From: an uncultured Anaerotignum sp.
Lineage (GTDB): Bacteria > Bacillota > Clostridia > Lachnospirales > Anaerotignaceae
Length of the DNA stretch: 64,000 nucleotides
NCBI GenBank assembly: GCA_910578425.1
Contig: CAJTQX010000006.1
Coordinates: 16,616-80,615 of the forward strand
Reading direction: 5' to 3'
In this document: piece after piece, positions 61,253 through 64,000 of the stretch
How positions within the stretch are numbered: position 1 is the first letter of the stretch
Layout: each line of letters opens with the position of its first letter
The notes under the pieces: generated by a model
The model's database searches: none
Seen by the model: only the letters and a program-made list of their open reading frames with translations
What the model was told of the DNA's origin: nothing
Made by a program: the position numbers and the translations under genes

Positions 61253-61278
61253 AAAAGGGCAGGCCCGAAGGCCCGCCC
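61253..61278 (-). terminator. Terminator of the flagellin gene
   Basis: Minus strand GGGCGGGCC-TTCG-GGCCTGCCC followed by TTTTTG: a GC-rich stem with UUCG loop and T-run, 39 bases after the stop. The interval 61012-61252 has no gene. Confidence 0.9.
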
Positions 61279-61316
61279 AAATGGACTCAAAGAATCCGAA
61301 ATTCTTTTTTGTGAAA

Positions 61317-64000
61317 TTACTGCAGAAGCTGCAGGATACCCTGAGGAACCTGGTTCGCCTGTGCAAGCATAGCCTGTGCAGCCTGTACAAGGATGTTGTT
61401 CTTCGTGTAAGCCATCATCTCTTCTGCCATGTCTGTATCCCTGATGCGGCTTTCCGCAGCAGTGATGTTCTCTGTCTGTACGCCCAGGTTGTTGATGGTG
61501 TGCTCCAGTCTGTTCTGGATCGCGCCCAAGTCGCCGCGAACGTCAGATACATAGTTGATAGCGGATTTAATCTTGTCGATTGCAGCCGCAGCTGTGTCAA
61601 TCGTCTTGATATCTGTATCGCCGATGCCCATATCTGCGCAGTGCATATCATAGATAGAAACTTTAATCTTGTTGAAATCATCAGCCGTATCGCCGATCTG
61701 CATTGTCAGGCCACCCTTGCCATCAGCAAATTTCACTGTAGGTGTTTCAATCTTGCCGTTTGTATCAGCCAAACCGCGAACCGTTACCTTGCCGTTTTCA
61801 TCAACGGAAACCTTTGCGCCCTTTACACCGTCTGCCACGTCTGCCAGAGCCTTGCCCAGAGTCTGGGAGGTAGCCTTGCTGAAATCAGCAACCTCGATTG
61901 CAGTTGCGCTAGAATCGCTGGGCTTGCCGCCTTTTTCAACGAATTCATATGTCTGACCGTTGATTGTAACCTTGGAGCCGTTCTGCATCTTTGCAGGGTC
62001 AAGTGTGAACTCAAGCTGTGTTGTCTTGTCACCGCTTGCGGATACGGAAACGCCCTTTGCAGTGCTGCCCACATCTACAGACTTGATGGTAACCTTGCTG
62101 CCGGATGCACTTACGGTGTAAGCATTGCCGTTCAGGTTATCCTGCAATGCCTTTGCCATAGCTTTAGCCACTTCTGTAGGATCGTCAATATTTTTTACCA
62201 CAACAGCGTTATTCTTTCTGCTACTGAGATCATCCTCGCTCTGAACGATTTCATATTTCTGCCCGTCAACCTCTACAACAGCACCATAGTTAACACCCTT
62301 GCTAAAATTGATTTCAGAGGTTGCCTCTGTCTGCTGTGCACCATTGTTCAGGGATTTGGAGATTGCCGCTGCACCAGCTACATCCAAGCCAACGTCTGTA
62401 ATCTTGCTGACGCCTGCCGTACCCTTGCTGTTGGATGTAAATGTATTGGCAGTTGTTGTATTGAAATCAATTTCTTTTCCGTCAGCAGCAGCACCAAAAA
62501 TATCTGTGGAATTTACTGTGGAACCATCACTGAGTGTCATCTTGATACCCTTTGTTTCCAGAAGCGTTTCCAGATTGCCCATTGTTGCCGCAAAGTTAGC
62601 ACCAATATCGAAATCCTTTCCGGCTTCTACTGCAAGCTCAAATGTACGTCCATCAGCAAGCTCACCCTTGAGTGTCAGTTTATCTCCAGCCGCAAGATCT
62701 GCCGCGCCAGTGCCAAGCTTCAACAGGAAGGAATTTGCTGCGGGCGCACCAGCACTACCAGTCGCTGCTGCAGACCCTACCTCAGCACCGTCAGCACCCT
62801 TGAATTTGATTCCGCCAGCCGTTGCTTTCAGACTTCCCGCCGTACTCTTGAATGTAATGCCACCAGCACCGTCATTGATTGCTGTAAAGATATCGCCGAC
62901 TTTGATTTTGCTTTCGTCAATTATTGAATCGGGATCATCTGTAAATGAACCGGCATTCAGAGCTTTTACAATATTGTCAATCGTGTCACTGACATTGTTG
63001 CCCTTTACGAAATCTTTGCCCTCTGTCAGTGTAATATTCAGTTTATTGCCATTTTCGAGTTCTGCTGTGAATGTCATGGAACTGCCATTGGGAATATCCT
63101 TGGAAGTACCACCATTGCCATCGAAAAGCTTTGCAAATTTATATTCTGCAGCCGTGGTGTAGCCCGCACCGGGTGTAGCCGCCCAAGTTGCATCCTTGGT
63201 AGCATCCTTATTGGTAACTTGAACGTCTGTTACTGTACCAACAGTTGTAGCATCATTGCCCTCATTCATACTTGTCAGCTTGATGGTTGTTCCATCAGCA
63301 ACAATACTGAAATTAGAACCAACATTAGCTGTCCCGCTCAGAGCAGCTGCGATGGACTGCGCCTGTTTCTCCAGTGTAGAACCAGTGATTTCAGTACCGT
63401 AAGTCAGGGTAACTACACCTGCTGTACCTGCACCACCCGCTGCTCCGCCAAAGGTAATAGCCATTGTATCACCGTCACCGAAAGCCTGTGTCAGATCAAT
63501 GGTGTATTCACCTTTGGAGCCGCCGCCGTTCAGACCCTCTGTGATATCAATACCGTTTGCCATATCAACCATAGCAGTGCTGATGCCTTCTGTTGTCAGG
63601 TTCGCTGTGGACATGGAGCCGTCCAGCAGGTTGATGCCGTTGAAGTTTGTAGCCTGTGCGATTCTGTCGATTTCCGTTTTCAGCGTCTGGAATTCCTTAT
63701 CCAGGTTCGCGCGGTCAACTTCGTTGTCGTAAGTGCCGTTTGCGGACTGTGTCGCCAGGTATGTCATTCTGTTCAGCATGGAATGAACTTCTGTCAGCGC
63801 GCCTTCTGCTGTCTGCACAAGGGAAATGCCGTCATTCGCGTTTTTCTGAGCTGCTTCCAGGCCTTTGATCTGCGCTCTCATTTTTTCGGAGATAGCCAGA
63901 CCAGCCGCGTCGTCACCTGCGCGGTTAATTCTGTAACCGGAAGACAGTTTTTCCAGATTTTTCGCCAATGCGTTGTTGTTGCCGCCCAACTGTCTGTAAG
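61317..64000 (-). CDS. Flagellin (large; N-terminus cut by window edge)
   Basis: About 893 residues are visible; roughly the first dozen lie beyond 64000. N-terminal D0/D1: KLSSGYRINRAGDDAAGLAI, EMRAQ-type helix, GISLVQTAEGALTEVHSMLN. C-terminal D1/D0: QNRLEHTINNLGVQTENITA, ESRIRDTDMAEEMM, ending VPQGILQLLQ. Between about 170 and 790 is a very long variable part, rich in Gly, Ala, Thr and Asp with several FlgD/FlaA-N2-like repeats, exposed on the filament. Typical flagellins have 270-550 residues, so this is a large variant. In the TLR5 region the sequence is LNRMTYLATQSANG, keeping the central Arg but lacking the Glu of strong activators. Confidence 0.92.
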   Translation of the reverse strand, partial: YRQLGGNNNALAKNLEKLSSGYRINRAGDDAAGLAISEKMRAQIKGLEAAQKNANDGISLVQTAEGALTEVHSMLNRMTYLATQSANGTYDNEVDRANLDKEFQTLKTEIDRIAQATNFNGINLLDGSMSTANLTTEGISTAMVDMANGIDITEGLNGGGSKGEYTIDLTQAFGDGDTMAITFGGAAGGAGTAGVVTLTYGTEITGSTLEKQAQSIAAALSGTANVGSNFSIVADGTTIKLTSMNEGNDATTVGTVTDVQVTNKDATKDATWAATPGAGYTTAAEYKFAKLFDGNGGTSKDIPNGSSMTFTAELENGNKLNITLTEGKDFVKGNNVSDTIDNIVKALNAGSFTDDPDSIIDESKIKVGDIFTAINDGAGGITFKSTAGSLKATAGGIKFKGADGAEVGSAAATGSAGAPAANSFLLKLGTGAADLAAGDKLTLKGELADGRTFELAVEAGKDFDIGANFAATMGNLETLLETKGIKMTLSDGSTVNSTDIFGAAADGKEIDFNTTTANTFTSNSKGTAGVSKITDVGLDVAGAAAISKSLNNGAQQTEATSEINFSKGVNYGAVVEVDGQKYEIVQSEDDLSSRKNNAVVVKNIDDPTEVAKAMAKALQDNLNGNAYTVSASGSKVTIKSVDVGSTAKGVSVSASGDKTTQLEFTLDPAKMQNGSKVTINGQTYEFVEKGGKPSDSSATAIEVADFSKATSQTLGKALADVADGVKGAKVSVDENGKVTVRGLADTNGKIETPTVKFADGKGGLTMQIGDTADDFNKIKVSIYDMHCADMGIGDTDIKTIDTAAAAIDKIKSAINYVSDVRGDLGAIQNRLEHTINNLGVQTENITAAESRIRDTDMAEEMMAYTKNNILVQAAQAMLAQANQVPQGILQLLQ

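Noticed and set aside
61221..62927. 568-codon plus-strand frame opposite flagellin
   Set aside because: Antisense shadow; high Cys/His content and no start signal, while the flagellin on the other strand is certain.
1..64000. CRISPR array
   Set aside because: No regularly spaced direct repeats and no cas-like gene seen; the tandem repeats found belong to coding linkers, riboswitches or intergenic hairpins.

Overview
The window looks like a chromosome segment from a motile, anaerobic Clostridia bacterium of the Lachnospirales type (Bacillota). The signs are Shine-Dalgarno sites of the AGGAGG type, a DUF4317 protein, a piece of the sporulation regulator SpoVT, SLH- and LysM-type surface proteins, a large flagellin and a mixed GC content near 50%. 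A species call is not possible from sequence reading alone.

Layout. 1-6.1 kb: partial DUF4317 gene, a secreted 5'-nucleotidase with LysM anchor, a 5'-truncated HaeII-type endonuclease fragment, an EamA exporter, tRNA-Thr(CGT) and a CPBP membrane protease. 6.1-22.8 kb: an accessory island. It starts with a large serine recombinase fused in frame to the C-terminal 152 residues of SpoVT, so the element has split spoVT. It then carries decayed genes, a compact operon (9.7-14.1 kb) and a type I restriction-modification operon (hsdM-hsdS-unknown membrane gene-hsdR), and ends with a recombinase remnant and a small XRE regulator. The compact operon has a tiny Cys-repeat RiPP precursor (ACGX type), a radical SAM/SPASM maturase, a nitroreductase, an FMN/ferredoxin protein, a zinc-type macrodomain and a SirTM-type sirtuin. 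This operon is the most interesting part of the window.

22.9-32.5 kb: core genes on the minus strand, in the classic order rimP-nusA-ylxR-ylxQ-infB-rbfA-nrnA-truB-ribF plus an EamA exporter, with several hairpin-rich repeats inserted between genes. 32.6-42.8 kb: a small membrane protein, a PhoB-type response regulator, a DtxR/MntR regulator, a GNAT acetyltransferase, a Kbl-like PLP enzyme and two 861-residue hybrid histidine kinases. 43-49.3 kb: a giant SLH-anchored surface protein behind an array of c-di-GMP-I riboswitches (two good copies and one degenerate copy between them). 49.4-53 kb: a copper-amine-oxidase-N-like secreted protein and plsX-(two small genes)-acp-rnc. 53.1-54.2 kb: three transposase remnants nested in each other.

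54.4-60.9 kb: a self-contained catabolic operon with its own GntR/FCD regulator: an opine-dehydrogenase-like enzyme, a DctP/DctQ/DctM TRAP transporter and a two-subunit UxaA-type hydro-/sulfo-lyase. It has a near-consensus promoter and a 31-bp palindromic operator. 61.3-64 kb: a large flagellin running off the right edge.

Two repeat families tie the map together: a MITE with 19-bp ends (about 9.97 kb, 27.34 kb, and one solo end at 3.75 kb) and a related hairpin family (inside the 9.97 kb MITE and at 42.5 kb). All assignments are by eye; no database search or folding program was run.
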